From Polaromonas sp. (GTDB lineage: Bacteria; Pseudomonadota; Gammaproteobacteria; Burkholderiales; Burkholderiaceae_C): 64,000 bases of DNA. Positions within the stretch are counted from its first letter, which is position 1. The number at the start of each line of letters is the position of its first letter. A program made the position numbers and the translations under genes. A model generated the notes under the pieces. That model saw nothing but the letters and a program-made list of their open reading frames with translations. It was not told the DNA's origin and made no database searches. Below are positions 53,408 through 61,452 of the stretch, in pieces. The DNA is taken from the NCBI GenBank assembly GCA_013298815.1, contig JAAFJF010000010.1, positions 1 to 64,000 on the forward strand, in the 5' to 3' direction.

Positions 53408-56023
53408 TTATTTAATAATTTCTGCATTTGGGTCAGGCTTTGCAGTTGCAACGGTTGGCGTAGGTGTTGCAACTCCAGAACGTTCCTGCTGTTTGTCAAC
53501 GAACTTACTAACGTTGAAGTTTCCATCTTGCGTTGCATTGATGCTTGCACGTGAATCATTGAAGTAATTCATTTCCGCACCTGTAGGTTCACTCATACCT
53601 CGCTTAGCACGTTCTTTTTTGTATTCCTGAGCAGCACCCCAAGCAGTGGGGTCTTCGTGGTGTTTATTGAACGATTTCATTTCAGCTTCCTCACGTGCAC
53701 TTCCCATACCTTTCAGGAAGCGAGTGTTCTCAGCATCATCGTTTGTAGCGTTGCCTGTAAGATTTGGTTTATTCTTAGGATCGTTGGCGTAAGCTTTTGC
53801 AGCATTATCGCCTGCCAACATAGCAGCACCCATACCACGACCTTGCTCCTTATCGCCGTTTTGCATGGCTGAAAACTGAGCAAGGGCATTGCCTTCTTGC
53901 TGTGCCTCTTTACCCATTCTGGCTTCATCGGTAGTTCTTTTTTCTTGTTTTATGCGCTGATACTGCTGGCCAGATTGCAAGCCTTGACCAGCAAGTCCAC
54001 CTGCCACACCACCAATGGCGCTTGCACTAGCTTTACCAGCATTCCCCAAATCACCAGCATAGCTTCCTAAATCACTTGAAGCACCACCAATCCATCGCAG
54101 AATTTGATCTGGAATGACATGGATCAAGGCAAAAACTCTGTGAATTATTGATACATAAACTACTGAAAAAATAGCTATGCATGCGACAAACGTAAACAAG
54201 CCTTGAACACTGTTGCCTTGGCTGATTTCAAATACAGCCCAATAAGTTCTATTGAAGAAATGTCCAACGGGAACAATCAGCACCATCGCTGCAATCAATC
54301 CAAGAACTGCTAAGGCTGGACGAAGTGTTAAACCCAGAATTAAACTGTAGCCTTGACCACCACGACCCACAATGCCATCACCATCAGGATGTAAGTGAGC
54401 AACTGCCCACATTGGTGCAGCAATCACGGCCTCGATGACTAACACAACCCACCCAATAACTACGCCAAACCAAATAATAAATGGCGCCATTGGCAAGTAA
54501 AAAGCCAGCATTGCAGAGAAGCCCATCAAGCCGCCTACCAGTGCAAATATTATTGGAAGCACCACCATCACAGATGACCCTGGCAATATAGTTGCTAGGA
54601 CTGCTAACCCAAGTGTTCCCGTAATCGTTGAAGTGAATACATAGTCTCCGAAATCTTTAGATGCGAGCACAGGATTTTTATTACCAATGGTACTTTGCAA
54701 ATATTTTTTTGGAGCAGACAGCACCGAACCGTATGAGTCGTTCAAATATTTTTTAAGTGAATCACCACTGGAGCTTTCTGTACTATTTACTGGATTTTTT
54801 GTATCGCTCAGCATGGTTTCAATGCCTAATTCACTTGTGAATTTTCCAGAACGCTTTATGACGTTGTACCTGCCTAAAAAGCCTGCGTAAATGTCTTTGA
54901 ATTCTGGCGGAATTGCGCCAAGGTTTGGCGGAATGACATCAGGATAGCGACTAATTTCTTGATTTAATGCGGTCTGAACATATACATATTTCATGTACCA
55001 CGCACCAGCCATGCCCCAACCATCGCGACTTGCATATCTAGCAACATCGTTATCACGACTAACGCTATCTGCAGCAGCACGTGCAGCATCGTTAATAGTT
55101 TTGTTGTACTCGTTTACAGCCGTTTTAAATTCATTGCCACGCGTCTGTTGTCCTGCTGGCGACATAGAATTGTAGACATCATCTTTGTAAATTTTGTAGG
55201 CCAACCAACCCATATCTCTATCAAGTTTTTTATATGCGTTTGTATGTGCCCGTGTAATCGCTGAACTGAATGCAGCTTGATCAAAAGTTTGCCCAAACCA
55301 AGTTTGTAATGTTTCGTTGTTTGTCAGTGCAACTGAAGGCATTTCAAAAGAACCGCAAACATTTTTTTCAAATGTGGATGTTGGGCTAGGAGGTGCTGAT
55401 AATGGCTCTACAGGTCCGATATAGCCAATATCAGCAGCCATAGCAGCGCCACCATCGCTAGCTTGACTAGCTCTATATAGTTCCCAATTAATAACCGTTG
55501 TGCATAAATTTTGCTGTAGCAGTAAATCTGCCATTTGAGCACCACGCGAATTGTTTTGCATGATCGCAATTTCAGCTAATGGATCTGACCTATCAGCATA
55601 TTCACTCCAAATAACATCAGCAGCTCCAACACCTTGCATGACCAACCACATCACTACATATTGAATGACGCAATATCCTGAACCCATCGGAACAATTGCA
55701 GCAACACCTAATGAGGTTCTAATTGGAGTCCACATTGATGACCATTTTTTGCCTAACATCTCACCATCATGTGCTGTTTGCATCGTTCCACCGATAAGCG
55801 TATACGCCAATAAGATTCCGCCAACAAGAAGAACTACAGCATTAAATTTTCCAATGACTAATGCCATGGGGTTTGAACCACCACTAACGCCAACCAAATC
55901 TCCAAACAATGCAGATAAAAAATTGGTAACTGTGATGTCAGATGCAGGTGGCGTTAAATTTAGTACCTCCGCAAATGCGAAGCCTGGTATCAAGGCCATG
56001 AAAATAAAAGCTAGAAGCCGCAT
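53408..56023 (-). CDS. DotA/TraY-family membrane protein
   Basis: 871 residues from the ATG at 56023 (GGAGA 9 bases upstream), beginning with signal peptide MRLLAFIFMALIPGFAFA. DotA/TraY features: an early membrane segment (FNAVVLLVGGILLAYTLIGGTMQTAHDGEMLGKKWSSMWTPIR), a long periplasmic domain to about residue 480, a cluster of membrane segments at about 480-660 and IHVIPDQILRWIGG, followed by a Gly/Ala/Gln-rich cytoplasmic tail. DotA and TraY belong to I-type type IV secretion systems; TraY of IncI plasmids also mediates entry exclusion. No other dot/icm or tra genes are present here. Confidence 0.85.
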   Translation of the reverse strand: MRLLAFIFMALIPGFAFAEVLNLTPPASDITVTNFLSALFGDLVGVSGGSNPMALVIGKFNAVVLLVGGILLAYTLIGGTMQTAHDGEMLGKKWSSMWTPIRTSLGVAAIVPMGSGYCVIQYVVMWLVMQGVGAADVIWSEYADRSDPLAEIAIMQNNSRGAQMADLLLQQNLCTTVINWELYRASQASDGGAAMAADIGYIGPVEPLSAPPSPTSTFEKNVCGSFEMPSVALTNNETLQTWFGQTFDQAAFSSAITRAHTNAYKKLDRDMGWLAYKIYKDDVYNSMSPAGQQTRGNEFKTAVNEYNKTINDAARAAADSVSRDNDVARYASRDGWGMAGAWYMKYVYVQTALNQEISRYPDVIPPNLGAIPPEFKDIYAGFLGRYNVIKRSGKFTSELGIETMLSDTKNPVNSTESSSGDSLKKYLNDSYGSVLSAPKKYLQSTIGNKNPVLASKDFGDYVFTSTITGTLGLAVLATILPGSSVMVVLPIIFALVGGLMGFSAMLAFYLPMAPFIIWFGVVIGWVVLVIEAVIAAPMWAVAHLHPDGDGIVGRGGQGYSLILGLTLRPALAVLGLIAAMVLIVPVGHFFNRTYWAVFEISQGNSVQGLFTFVACIAIFSVVYVSIIHRVFALIHVIPDQILRWIGGASSDLGSYAGDLGNAGKASASAIGGVAGGLAGQGLQSGQQYQRIKQEKRTTDEARMGKEAQQEGNALAQFSAMQNGDKEQGRGMGAAMLAGDNAAKAYANDPKNKPNLTGNATNDDAENTRFLKGMGSAREEAEMKSFNKHHEDPTAWGAAQEYKKERAKRGMSEPTGAEMNYFNDSRASINATQDGNFNVSKFVDKQQERSGVATPTPTVATAKPDPNAEIIK

Positions 56024-56307
56024 CGTTATTTCTCCAAAATTAAAGGCGTTCATTAAAAGTATTCAATAAACAGCCAATAAGCAAGCCCCATAAGCGAAAA
56101 CCCACCAGAATGAAATCCTGATGGGTCTAAGTGGCGGTGGAGGCTACAAAATTATGAGGTCCCGTAGCATTCGCCCAAGACCAATATCTCAATACTCAAA
56201 ATGTTTGTCAAATTTTTTATGAAAATTTTTCAAAATCAGCAGATAAAGAAATTGACATCGCTTTATTTTTGGATGCATGTGTATGTATCACATACTAGAA
56301 ATGAAAT

Positions 56308-56634
56308 ATGACTACTGACCTACTTCTTAACAATTCTTTACTCAGCGTTGCCTTCGCATTCGCACTCATGATTGTCTTGCGTTTGGGATTCCGTTACGGC
56401 AATCCATTACCAAAGCCAAAAACATTAGAGGAGAGGCTTAGCCCTAAGATGAAAACAGTTTTCATGGCCTTCGGTTTGTTTGTTGTGTTCTCTGGGTTAA
56501 TTGCTATTTTCTATTCAGCAACACTTCCAAATAACGTTATCAGCTCAACGCCAGAAAAATTGTTTCAAACTATCAAGCAAGGCGGCGCAAAAACTTTGAA
56601 TGTTTTGAAGCCACCCGTATCAATTAAAAATTGA
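56308..56634 (+). CDS. Small two-span membrane protein
   Basis: 108 residues. Hydrophobic segments at about 9-27 (LLSVAFAFALMIVLRLGF) and 50-70 (TVFMAFGLFVVFSGLIAIFY), joined by a basic, Pro-rich cytoplasmic-type loop (RYGNPLPKPKTLEERLSPK). Divergent from the DotA/TraY-like gene and followed by a strong terminator. Family unknown. Its location suggests a role with that membrane protein or in transfer. Confidence 0.62.
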   Translation: MTTDLLLNNSLLSVAFAFALMIVLRLGFRYGNPLPKPKTLEERLSPKMKTVFMAFGLFVVFSGLIAIFYSATLPNNVISSTPEKLFQTIKQGGAKTLNVLKPPVSIKN

Positions 56635-56647
56635 ATCCTTGAAGTCC

Positions 56648-56669
56648 AGCCGCCGTAAGGCGGCTTTTT
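56648..56669 (+). terminator. Rho-independent terminator
   Basis: AGCCGCC-GTAA-GGCGGCT followed by TTTT. It ends the small two-span gene and lies 2 bases from the stop of the convergent 124-residue gene. Confidence 0.85.
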
Positions 56670-56670
56670 A

Positions 56671-57045
56671 TCATTTAATACTTTGATCAAATATAGGAAG
56701 AAATTGATCCTCTAAATTCTCCAAAGGAGTCTTAGCATTGTTAGACATAGATTTTGATTCTGCCGTTTTCACGTCTAGTGCAAGTAAATCAGCACACATA
56801 GCTTCAATAGATTCTTCAGCGTATGGCTTCAACTTACCGCGCAACTTAGCAGCAGCCCTAGTTTTCACTAATGCCATCTGATTCACTTTTAACTTCAAGT
56901 CTCCGTTTTTCCAAAGCCCAAATATTTCGCGCATCAATGTTAGCTCTGCATAGTCTTGACCTTGCACCTTCTTGTGATTTATTGAGTCACGAAGCTGCTT
57001 GGCTGTTTCCATGATCTCTTTCAATTTATATCTTTCGTCAGTCAT
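56671..57045 (-). CDS. Unknown protein upstream of oriT, possible mobilisation accessory
   Basis: 124 residues with GAGGT 7 bases before the ATG. It is helical and charged (YKLKEIMETAKQLRDSINHKK, VKTRAAAKLRGKLKPYAEESIEAMCADLL). Its gene is divergent from the MobA/MobL relaxase across the oriT-like region, the usual position of MobC/TraD-like accessory proteins. No motif proves this; family unknown. Confidence 0.55.
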   Translation of the reverse strand: MTDERYKLKEIMETAKQLRDSINHKKVQGQDYAELTLMREIFGLWKNGDLKLKVNQMALVKTRAAAKLRGKLKPYAEESIEAMCADLLALDVKTAESKSMSNNAKTPLENLEDQFLPIFDQSIK

Positions 57046-57283
57046 TCGCTTACCTCACATAGTTTGAATACATACATATATGCAGAACACAAACTATTTG
57101 GCAAGGTTTCCCACAAAAATCACAATCAAGACCTGATGCACGAATTTTCTAAATCGTCCGCTTTATTCAAATTTTCAAAAAATCCTAGTCGGCCTCGATT
57201 CACAACTATTGTTGTTCACGTCGGCCTCCTTTGACAAACTCCCCCTCAATCAAGTATCTTTTATATATGAACTACCAGAATAC

Positions 57284-57318
57284 AAGCGCACTTAACGGTT
57301 TCGCCCCTAAAGGGGACG
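57284..57318 (-). other. oriT: Candidate oriT with IncQ-type nic region
   Basis: Read on the minus strand, an inverted repeat around CCCCTTTAGGGG is followed by GAAACCGTTAAGTGCGCTTG. RSF1010-type origins have an inverted repeat followed by AACCGGTAAATGCGCCC and are nicked in that block. The arrangement and the TAA(G/A)TGCGC core agree. It lies 50 bases before the MobA/MobL relaxase gene in the 322-base gap 57046-57367, which otherwise holds only promoter-like A+T-rich DNA and a small CTTCGGAAG hairpin. Confidence 0.6.
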
Positions 57319-57367
57319 TTGCGCTGCGCTCCACTCTAAACCGCCTCCTTCGGAAGCGTTAATTCAG

Positions 57368-59098
57368 ATGGCCATTTATCATTTTGAAATGAGTACAGTT
57401 TCCAAAGACAAAAGGTCTAAGGGCGGATCATGTAGAAACACGTCTACCGTTAAAAAATCTCAGTACATCAAACGGGAAGGCAAATATGCACCAAAGCCAC
57501 AAATTCATGAAAAAATTGATGTAGCTGATATCGGGAATGAACAGAAAGTTTCAGATCAAGCTAAATACATATTACGGGAAGAGCAATTTGAAGATCGCCA
57601 CGATGATGAGATTGTGTTCAAAAGCTTTGGGCACATGCCCAAGTGGCCAAAAGTAAATCCACAGGAAAATGATCAGCACTACTGGGATGCTTGCGATAAA
57701 TACGAGCGCTCCAACGGAAGAACGGCACGAACATTTATTATTGCAATGCCTCGGGAATTATCAGATGAGCAGCGGTTTGAACTGGCAAAAACATTTGTGT
57801 CCGATATTGCACACGCCAATGATGGACAGCCGCTGCCTTATTCGTTCGCAATTCACCAAGACCAAGAAAATCACAATCCACACTTGCACATCATGATCTC
57901 TGAAAGAGTTAACGATGGCATAGCCAGAAATGCTTCTAGCTGGTTTAAGCGAGCTAGTCCAACAGAGGCTTCAAAAGGTGGTGCACGTAAGACTGAAGAT
58001 TTAAAAGCCAAGTCATGGCTTTACGATAGTCGCAAACGTTGGGAAGTGTCATGCAATGCAGCTTTGGAGCGTGCAGGTTCTTTAGAGCGAATTGATTGCA
58101 GAACATTGAAAGCCCAAGGCATTGAACGTGAGCCTACTTTGCATCTTGGAACTGCTCGCCATATCGGTGAAACAGGAAAAAACTCAATGACGTACCAGCG
58201 CCGCAGTGAGCATAATGACAATGTCAAAGCATTGGAATTGAACTACCAAGAACAGATAGTATTAATGAGTAAGCCGAGCCAATTAGACACTGGTTTAGGA
58301 CGAGTGTTTACACAGAGTACTTCGCAAATGGTACATGCTGATCGTCAGCGATTTATCAATACTGGCAGACCATATCAACTACAGCAATCGTTGTATCGTC
58401 AACCACCTACCTCTCCACAAAATGCTACTACTGCAGCATGGCTGTCATTTATTGCAAAGCTTGGAGAAGATGCTGCACGTGTCATCAATCAGATGATCCA
58501 AGATTTTGAAGAATCTAATCGTCGAATGGTCGCTATGCAAAGTGATCTTTTGAAGCTGGATGCATCGCGTCTAAACTATTTGTATACGCCTAAAAGCTGG
58601 CTACAGCCGAATGGGCTAGAGCAACAGTTCGTGACGAAACACCATCCAACGGCAATATGGCTAAAACCCGCCGAACCTCAAACGTTTGCGACTGAAACGA
58701 TTGAAGTAAATCCATTGCTATCAACTCCTTCAATACCAAGTATTGACTGGAAAATCGTAGAAGAAAAAGCCCCATGGTTAGCGGCCTTCATGTCCACCAA
58801 CCAAGATGCAGAGTCAAAAAAATATGCGGAATCTTTTGCTAAAGTAATCACTAGTCCAACTTGCACAGCCAAGGCTGTAGATTTTATGTTGCACTACTAT
58901 AAAGAATCCATCCTTGAATGCGCAAAGCTGGGGTTATCCGAGCATGACGCTAATGCTCGTGGCATGGTGTTGGCACATCGCGCCGTTGTGCAACTGACCA
59001 AACAAAAGTCAGAACAAGAAATGGCAGATGAAAAAGTCCGACAAGCCAATCAACAAAGAAGTCAGTCACGAAGTCGTGGCTATGGGATGGAGATGTAA
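57368..59098 (+). CDS. mobA: MobA/MobL-family relaxase
   Basis: 576 residues. The N-terminus MAIYHFEMSTVSKDKRSKGG is the family start. The metal-binding motif III is His163...His172-Leu-His174 in AIHQDQENHNPHLHIMISER. Later, REPTLHLG corresponds to the conserved EPxxHxG block. It nicks oriT and leads the strand during conjugative transfer, using another element's channel. The C-terminal half (from about 300) lacks a primase signature I recognise. The first catalytic Tyr cannot be assigned safely. Confidence 0.88.
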   Translation: MAIYHFEMSTVSKDKRSKGGSCRNTSTVKKSQYIKREGKYAPKPQIHEKIDVADIGNEQKVSDQAKYILREEQFEDRHDDEIVFKSFGHMPKWPKVNPQENDQHYWDACDKYERSNGRTARTFIIAMPRELSDEQRFELAKTFVSDIAHANDGQPLPYSFAIHQDQENHNPHLHIMISERVNDGIARNASSWFKRASPTEASKGGARKTEDLKAKSWLYDSRKRWEVSCNAALERAGSLERIDCRTLKAQGIEREPTLHLGTARHIGETGKNSMTYQRRSEHNDNVKALELNYQEQIVLMSKPSQLDTGLGRVFTQSTSQMVHADRQRFINTGRPYQLQQSLYRQPPTSPQNATTAAWLSFIAKLGEDAARVINQMIQDFEESNRRMVAMQSDLLKLDASRLNYLYTPKSWLQPNGLEQQFVTKHHPTAIWLKPAEPQTFATETIEVNPLLSTPSIPSIDWKIVEEKAPWLAAFMSTNQDAESKKYAESFAKVITSPTCTAKAVDFMLHYYKESILECAKLGLSEHDANARGMVLAHRAVVQLTKQKSEQEMADEKVRQANQQRSQSRSRGYGMEM

Positions 59099-59165
59099 TT
59101 TACTATTTCAGTGTCCGAAATTGATCAGCTAAGATTACATCAATTTAAGGCGGATGATTTTGAAA

Positions 59166-60251
59166 ATGAAATTTAATTTACTTGAGATGTTTGAGCACGC
59201 TGCTCAATCTGGGCTAGATGGATCTAATCTCGACTTGATTATTAGATCTGGAGGCGGAAATTTTATTAGTATCAAGAACCCTGTTTTAGCTGTCCCAATG
59301 TCGACAGTTGAGCGGTTGACCCTCATGCTTAAAAAAGCCGACTGTGCACATACGTATATTACGGGAGACATTTTGCATATCAATGCCTTGTTTAATGCAA
59401 CAACGACTTTTCCAGCAGCACGCATCTACTATCTAAAAACACCCTACTTGGATAAATTTGCAAGCTGGGCAGCCGACCTAAAAAAGCATGACATTGACCT
59501 TTTGAAACTTCCAATTTTTAATGATACTAAATTCTCAAAAATAATTGATATAGACAACTACCCTGCACGTTTTGAAGCATGGAAGCACAAGCGCGATAGT
59601 GAATATAAAAATTTCAATGAATTGGCCAATGGGCGGTCTAAAAACACTTCAGTAGATAAAGCGATTTGGCTAAACACCGAAACATGCTTTTTTTGTAAAA
59701 AACCTGCGGACTTGATGCATACCGTATCAATGTCAAATGCCGAACAAGGTGTAATGATGGGCGTGCGTGTCTGCATGGAACACCAAGAAAAAATTCAATC
59801 TAGCGGCGGATTACAAGCGACGATTGAGAATCAGTTCAAGCTACCAAAAAGGAGCGATGATTTTTTCAAGATGGTCGCCGACTTCGATTCTACGCTTGCA
59901 ATCAATTGCCAGTTCATTCGTGAAAAATTAGCCTGCACTATTTCTGAGATAGATGGAAGAAAGATTACAAGCCATCGTGCATCTGGCGTTAGAGTTATTT
60001 TTCGACTAGAAGCTATAGATTACTATGCTTACAACATTGATTACCCCAATGGGGATAAGCATTCTAGAGTTGATTCTGCAGATGATCATTCCGTCAGTTT
60101 TGGACCAGATCACATTCACAGAAAACTAACACGGAAACAAAAAAACAAAGTCGAAAGCAGCTTCACTTATGGACAACCGTTTTTAGATTACAAAGTTATT
60201 TTGGAGTTGATCGAAGACGCTGAAAAACAATGGCTTAATAAAAATTGCTAA
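59166..60251 (+). CDS. Unknown cargo protein with zinc-ribbon-like centre
   Basis: About 361 residues. A helical N-terminal region is followed at about 170-206 by ETCFFCKKPADLMH then RVCMEHQEK, giving a CxxC...H...CxxH set likely to bind zinc. The C-terminal 85 residues contain YYAYNIDYPNGD, DSADDHSVSFGPDHIHRKL and SSFTYGQPFLDYKVI, a pattern I have seen in short stand-alone proteins of unknown function but cannot name. It lies between the relaxase and the Abi gene, a typical cargo slot. The ATG at 59154 would add four residues but touches the AAGGCGG site. Confidence 0.6.
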   Translation: MKFNLLEMFEHAAQSGLDGSNLDLIIRSGGGNFISIKNPVLAVPMSTVERLTLMLKKADCAHTYITGDILHINALFNATTTFPAARIYYLKTPYLDKFASWAADLKKHDIDLLKLPIFNDTKFSKIIDIDNYPARFEAWKHKRDSEYKNFNELANGRSKNTSVDKAIWLNTETCFFCKKPADLMHTVSMSNAEQGVMMGVRVCMEHQEKIQSSGGLQATIENQFKLPKRSDDFFKMVADFDSTLAINCQFIREKLACTISEIDGRKITSHRASGVRVIFRLEAIDYYAYNIDYPNGDKHSRVDSADDHSVSFGPDHIHRKLTRKQKNKVESSFTYGQPFLDYKVILELIEDAEKQWLNKNC

Positions 60252-60263
60252 GAATTGGAAGGT

Positions 60264-60980
60264 TCACCAAAGCTGTCTGTCAAAACGCGTCTTGTCGCAT
60301 GCCATATAAAAACGACCTTGAAATCCCCAAGCCTTCAGTAGTGAACTTTGCTCTGCTGACAGCCAAGTTAATACCTCACACAAATTTTCATAACGCTGTT
60401 TTAAATTACTAATTGCATCATCTAGTGAGGCGATATTTGTTCGACTCCAAATCGGCTCATGATGAAATAGGCGATTGCGCAAGTCATTCACCTCTTTAAG
60501 ACGTAAAAAAAGTGTCGCAATTGACAACGCTGCAGGCTTGTTTGGAAAAGCCATAGCTAAAGTGTGAGGATCCCAAAAAAAACTATTTCTAGTATTTCTA
60601 TATTGGGTATCGTACATGTAAGCCCAAAAGCCAAACATTAAACGACATACAACTTCATCGGGTAGTATTGCTCGTCCACTAACCTCTCGTTGAGCAAGCA
60701 CAAGTGCTTGTGTAACTGCATCTTTACTTTGTTGCGAAACGGGCAAAGTGCTATACCAACTAGCGTTCCCGCTTTTATTTAAAATGGCCGCATTTGTTTG
60801 ATTTCTCAAAATCAACTCAATCAATTGAATAGGGACATAAAAATGTTGCGTAATATCATTCAACAAAAAATGTGCCTTGATTGCGTCTAATGTCGTTGAT
60901 GGAGATGGACAAATTTTTCTGTACGTTTTTAGCCTAGGAGCAGATAGCCCAGTCAATATTTCGGTGTACTTTAAAGGCAT
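60264..60980 (-). CDS. Abi-family (HEPN-like) abortive infection protein
   Basis: 238 residues of the Abi_2/AbiD-AbiF-like family: a helical N-terminus (HFYVPIQLIELILRNQTNAAI), VVCRLMFGFWAYMYD, and the HEPN-type RNase motif Arg168-Asn169...His173 in NDLRNRLFHHEPIW. Proteins of this form limit phage growth by RNA cleavage in infected cells. It is the last gene before attR and convergent with the unknown cargo gene (12 bases between stops). Target unknown. Confidence 0.85.
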   Translation of the reverse strand: MPLKYTEILTGLSAPRLKTYRKICPSPSTTLDAIKAHFLLNDITQHFYVPIQLIELILRNQTNAAILNKSGNASWYSTLPVSQQSKDAVTQALVLAQREVSGRAILPDEVVCRLMFGFWAYMYDTQYRNTRNSFFWDPHTLAMAFPNKPAALSIATLFLRLKEVNDLRNRLFHHEPIWSRTNIASLDDAISNLKQRYENLCEVLTWLSAEQSSLLKAWGFQGRFYMACDKTRFDRQLW

Positions 60981-61003
60981 TTGTAGGCTTGTTTGTTATG
61001 AAG

Positions 61004-61200
61004 TTGCCCGACAATTATAAGTGTGATAAAATCCTTACAACATGTTCCCGAGTACGCTTTGGACTCATGTTTATATGACAGCCTCGGCGAATACGTTCTC
61101 CGACAAGCGTTAGAAAGCCTGATCCGTTGATCAGGCTTTCGCCTTTCTAAGCCACATAAAGTACATCACCTATAACACGCCATCCAAGTGATGGCTTTTT
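61004..61200 (+). ncRNA. Candidate small RNA between Abi gene and attR
   Basis: TTGCCC (61004-61009) and TAAAAT (61027-61032), 17 bases apart, form a plausible promoter. The predicted transcript then has hairpins GAGT...ACTC (near 61050) and an exact 12-bp stem GAAAGCCTGATC-CGTT-GATCAGGCTTTC (61113-61140). It ends at GCCATC...GATGGC plus a T-run (61179-61200), a good terminator. No open frame fits. Existence of the RNA is inferred from the signals only. Confidence 0.4.
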
Positions 61201-61233
61201 TGTTGCTATGATCTCTCTATCCAAAATGGGAAG

Positions 61234-61255
61234 GGTTCCCACTTTGGGTTCCCAC
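61234..61255 (+). repeat. Paired integrase arm-type sites, right end
   Basis: GGTTCCCAC at 61234-61242 and 61247-61255, again a 13-base period, 77 bases inside attR. Same orientation as the pair near attL. They have no coding role here, which supports a recombination function. Confidence 0.7.
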
Positions 61256-61331
61256 TTAAACTGCCTATTACAAGGTTTTTAGTGAAGAAATATGTTTGAA
61301 TTCAATGGGTTAACTATGATGTGGGGTACTT

Positions 61332-61350
61332 CCCCATCAGCCACCCCATC
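61332..61350 (+). repeat. attR core
   Basis: Exact copy of the 19-base attL core at 47446. Upstream bases do not match the tRNA, so this is only a 3' fragment and the right border of the element. Confidence 0.9.
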
Positions 61351-61358
61351 TAAATTAC

Positions 61359-61395
61359 AAAAAGCCCGTTAAATGTAGATTTAACGGGCTTTTTT
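61359..61395 (+). terminator. Displaced tRNA-His terminator
   Basis: Arms AAAAAGCCCGTTAAAT and ATTTAACGGGCTTTTT pair over 16 bases around GTAG, with a T-run. It lies 9 bases past attR. It would have followed the tRNA-His gene directly before integration. Confidence 0.85.
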
Positions 61396-61452
61396 ACGTC
61401 TAAATTCCAGCTTTTCGACAATTGGTATGATGATTAATTTGAAAGAAATCAC

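Larger units (their letters stand above)
47446..61350. mobile_element. Integrated mobilisable plasmid-like element in tRNA-His
   Basis: Bounded by a 19-bp direct repeat (47446-47464 and 61332-61350) of the tRNA-His 3' end, giving a unit of 13,886 bases. The integrase gene is adjacent to the tRNA. Inside are a Rep_3 initiator with iterons, XRE and HTH regulators, a DotA/TraY-like protein, a MobA/MobL relaxase with an oriT-like site, an Abi protein and several unknown genes. It is more A+T-rich than the flanks. No transposase, capsid or complete type IV secretion genes are seen. It is best described as an integrative mobilisable element derived from or convertible to a plasmid. Confidence 0.88.

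Noticed and set aside
47446-61350. Prophage interpretation of the integrated region
   Set aside because: No capsid, tail, terminase or lysis genes; relaxase, replicon and DotA/TraY-like gene point to a plasmid-type element.
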